Shown one piece after another: positions 62,124 through 64,000 of a stretch of DNA of 64,000 nucleotides. Numbering within the stretch: the stretch's first letter is position 1; each line of letters starts with the position of its first letter. Origin of the DNA: Pseudomonas sp. (GTDB taxonomy: Bacteria; Pseudomonadota; Gammaproteobacteria; Pseudomonadales; Pseudomonadaceae); NCBI GenBank assembly GCA_030699825.1, contig JAUYKV010000034.1, positions 1 to 64,000 of the forward strand, given 5' to 3'. Under the pieces are notes generated by a model that had not been told where the DNA came from, ran no database searches, and saw nothing but the letters and a program-made list of their open reading frames with translations. A program made the translations under genes and the position numbers.

Positions 62124-62459
62124 CTAGCGCGGTGGTCCGTCGAGCAGCGCTGGCGGCGGGGTGATGTCGTTGTCGCGCTTATCGCTCTGGAAGCCCGGCG
62201 GGCACTTGCCCTTCAGGTGCCAGGCAAAGGCGATGATCTCGGCAATGCAGCGGTACAGTTGCTCGGGGATCGCCTCGCCCAGTTCCAGGCGTGCCAGCAG
62301 GCGCACCAGATCGGCATTTTCGTAGATCGGCACTTCATACTCGCGGGCGATTGCCAGGATCGCTTCGGCCAGTTCGTCGTCGCCCTTGGCGCTGAGGCTG
62401 GGCGCATTCTGCCCGTCATAGCTCAGGGCGATGGCTTGGCGCGGTGCTGGTTTTTTCAT
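62124..62459 (-). CDS. FlhB C-terminal-domain-like protein
   Basis: The 111-residue product aligns by eye to the cytoplasmic FlhB domain just after its autocleavage site: AIALSYDGQNAPSLSAKGDD corresponds to VALKYDPSKGSAPVLLAKGG of FlhB at 46018-47154, and ENADLVRLLARLELGEAIPE to ESPALARAVFYSTELDQEIP. The membrane part and the NPTH motif are absent. Such FlhB-like proteins (FlhX type) can partly replace the cleaved FlhB C-domain. It overlaps the upstream fliK-like gene by four bases. Confidence 0.88.
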   Translation of the reverse strand: MKKPAPRQAIALSYDGQNAPSLSAKGDDELAEAILAIAREYEVPIYENADLVRLLARLELGEAIPEQLYRCIAEIIAFAWHLKGKCPPGFQSDKRDNDITPPPALLDGPPR

Positions 62460-64000
62460 GCGGTTTCGTCAACCCAGCGTTGTTCCAGACTGGTTCTTGG
62501 TCCCTGGGGTGGCGTGCCTTGATTGCACGCCAGTTCGCCAACGCTCAGGCCGGCGGCGATCAGGCGTTCACGCAGGGTGTTCAGCTCGGCGTCGATCAGG
62601 CTGGCGGTACGCGGGCGCTCGGCCCATAGCTGGCTGGACAGGCTGCCGCGCGCCAGTTGCGCCTGGACTTGTAGCGGCCCCAGCGGTTCCAGGTCGAAGG
62701 CCAACTCGATCTTCCACAGCGCTTCCTGCTGTTCGTTGCCAGGCGACTTCTGCGGTTCTTCGTGCTGGATTTTCACCTGTAAGGGCACGAGGTCCCGTTG
62801 ATCGCGCATGGGCAGCTCCAGTTGCCAGGTGGTCAGCAGGTTGCCGTCCGGGCCGACCTGGCTCTGCGCCAGGCTGGACAGTTGGTGGGTTTGCAGGCGC
62901 GAGACGGCGGCGGCGGCCAGTTTCAGCAGGGTCTGCAGATCGGCGTCTTCCTCCATCGCCTGCAGCAGGCGCGATGGCAGGGGAAAGCGCAAAGCCTGTT
63001 GGCGAGCGCTGGCTTGGCCGAGGGAGCCGAGGATGTCGCGGGCGAATGCCGGCAGGGCCTGGGCCATGGCGGCGCTGGCATTGGCCGTGGCCAGCGGTGC
63101 GCCGCTCGCCAGGGTCGGCAGCAGCTGGCTGATCAGACGCAGCAGGTTGGCTTTCATGTCCGCCGGCAGGGCCTGGCCCTGACCACCGAGCAGTTTGCTT
63201 TCGAGGAACAAGCCGCTGTTTTCCAGGGCCTGGCTCAGCCCCTTGCCGGTACTCAGCTGGGCGGCATCGGGCAGGGCGTTGAACAGTTTGTCGATGCTGG
63301 CACGCAGGCCCTCCGTCAGTGTCTCCTTGCCCCCTGCGCCTTGCAGGGCTTTGAACAAGCCTTCCAACGAGCCCTGGCGGTTTTGCTGGCTGGCCAGTTG
63401 CTGGCTCAACTCGAGCTGATCGAGGCGCCCGCTGAGGGGCAGGAAATTCAGGGCCTGGCTGCCTTGCACCTGCGCGCTGAGCAGGCTGCCGAGGGGCAGG
63501 GGCAAGGGGGTTTCCAGCGACAGCTTGCTGCCCGCCAGCGGGGTATTGAGCAGGCTCACTACCACCTTGTAGAGCACCTGCTGTGATTTCGCCTGGACCA
63601 GTTGCTCGCGCGTCACGACCTTGCCTTGCAGCAGTGTGCCAATAGGCAGTTGCTCGAGATCCAGGCTGGTCAGGGCTTTCTCGCCGCCGGCCAGCAGGGC
63701 CACGGCCAGGCGGCTGTCCGACAGTGCCGTGACCATCAGGGCGCTGCCTTGGGCCAGGGGCCGCGGGCTGTTGGCCTGCAGGGTTGTCTGGCGACCATTG
63801 TCCAGGGTCAGCTTGAGCAGCAGTTGGAAGCTCTGCGCCGTTTCCTTGAGGGCGATCACCTCGGCCTTGGCGCTCTCGCCGCTGGCCAGCAGGCCTTGCA
63901 ACGGTTGCAGCAGCTTGAGCGCCAGATCGCTGGCCGGCGCGCTGGTGCGGGTGCTGGTTGGTGTTGGCGCTATCGGGCGGGAACTGCTGATTTCACTCAT
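62456..64000 (-). CDS. FliK-like protein with Flg_hook C-terminal domain
   Basis: The 514-residue product has a Ser/Thr/Pro N-terminus (MSEISSSRPIAPTPTSTRTS), a long Leu/Gln/Ser/Ala-rich helical middle, and a FliK-type C-terminal domain (about 395-485, NLLTTWQLELPMRDQRDLVP; ALWKIELAFDLEPLGPLQVQ; SLIDAELNTLRERLIAAGLS). FliK C-domains act on FlhB-type switches. The ATG falls exactly at the window edge (64000), and its upstream region is not visible. It is coupled to the FlhB-C-domain-like gene. Confidence 0.82.
   Translation of the reverse strand: MSEISSSRPIAPTPTSTRTSAPASDLALKLLQPLQGLLASGESAKAEVIALKETAQSFQLLLKLTLDNGRQTTLQANSPRPLAQGSALMVTALSDSRLAVALLAGGEKALTSLDLEQLPIGTLLQGKVVTREQLVQAKSQQVLYKVVVSLLNTPLAGSKLSLETPLPLPLGSLLSAQVQGSQALNFLPLSGRLDQLELSQQLASQQNRQGSLEGLFKALQGAGGKETLTEGLRASIDKLFNALPDAAQLSTGKGLSQALENSGLFLESKLLGGQGQALPADMKANLLRLISQLLPTLASGAPLATANASAAMAQALPAFARDILGSLGQASARQQALRFPLPSRLLQAMEEDADLQTLLKLAAAAVSRLQTHQLSSLAQSQVGPDGNLLTTWQLELPMRDQRDLVPLQVKIQHEEPQKSPGNEQQEALWKIELAFDLEPLGPLQVQAQLARGSLSSQLWAERPRTASLIDAELNTLRERLIAAGLSVGELACNQGTPPQGPRTSLEQRWVDETA

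Overview
The window is almost entirely one polar-flagellum and chemotaxis supercluster of a Pseudomonas-like gammaproteobacterium. The evidence is the combination and order of genes: flgZ-flgN-flgM-flgA / cheV-cheR / flgBCDE / flgFGHIJKL / fliC-flaG-fliD-fliS'-fliS-fliT / fleQ / fleSR / fliEFGHIJ / hsbA-hsbR-hptB / fliK / fliLMNOPQR-flhB / flhA-flhF-fleN-fliA / cheYZAB-motCD-parC-parP-cheW-DUF2802 / flhB-like and fliK-like. Proteins unique to pseudomonad-type polar flagella (FleQ, FleS/FleR, FleN, FlhF, MotC/MotD, two FliS copies) and RpoN/FliA promoters confirm this. DNA is GC-rich throughout the genes. No rRNA, tRNA or CRISPR array was seen.

Layout. 0.2-5 kb: FlgZ (c-di-GMP brake), FlgN, FlgM and FlgA on the minus strand, divergent from CheV and CheR. 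5-17 kb: rod, hook, rings and junction proteins on the plus strand, interrupted between flgE and flgF by three 170-bp tandem repeats. 17-20 kb: accessory gap between flgL and fliC with hicAB, parDE and an XRE gene plus dispersed repeats. 20-31 kb: filament genes, then regulators FleQ and FleSR, with an orphan antitoxin and a truncated toxin between fleQ and fleS. 31-47 kb: basal body, export apparatus and switch, with the HptB-HsbR-HsbA phosphorelay inserted between fliJ and fliK. 47-62 kb: FlhA, FlhF, FleN, FliA and the complete main chemotaxis set with stators and the polar ParC/ParP system. 62-64 kb: a minus-strand pair encoding a FlhB C-terminal-domain-only protein and a FliK-like protein.

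Regulatory logic readable from the DNA: sites with exact GG-N10-GC spacing for sigma-54 precede flgB, flgF, fleS, fliE, fliL and flhA, with a further candidate before flgA. Sigma-28 sites (TAAA-N15-GCCGATAA-like) precede fliC, flgM and the second fliS. This fits the known cascade FleQ+RpoN -> FleSR and early genes -> FliA, held by FlgM until the hook is complete. Several operon junctions carry hairpin or MITE-like repeats.

The most notable observations are: (1) a linker in CheA with three near-identical copies (plus one diverged) of a short acidic motif that resembles the N-terminal motif of FliM, the N-terminal motif of FliN and the C-terminal tail of CheZ, suggesting a CheY-docking array in place of a classic P2 domain; (2) a cluster of toxin-antitoxin loci in flagellar gene junctions, one visibly broken by a repeat; (3) nested inverted-repeat elements inside the export-gene operon; (4) the paired FlhB-C-domain and FliK-like genes.
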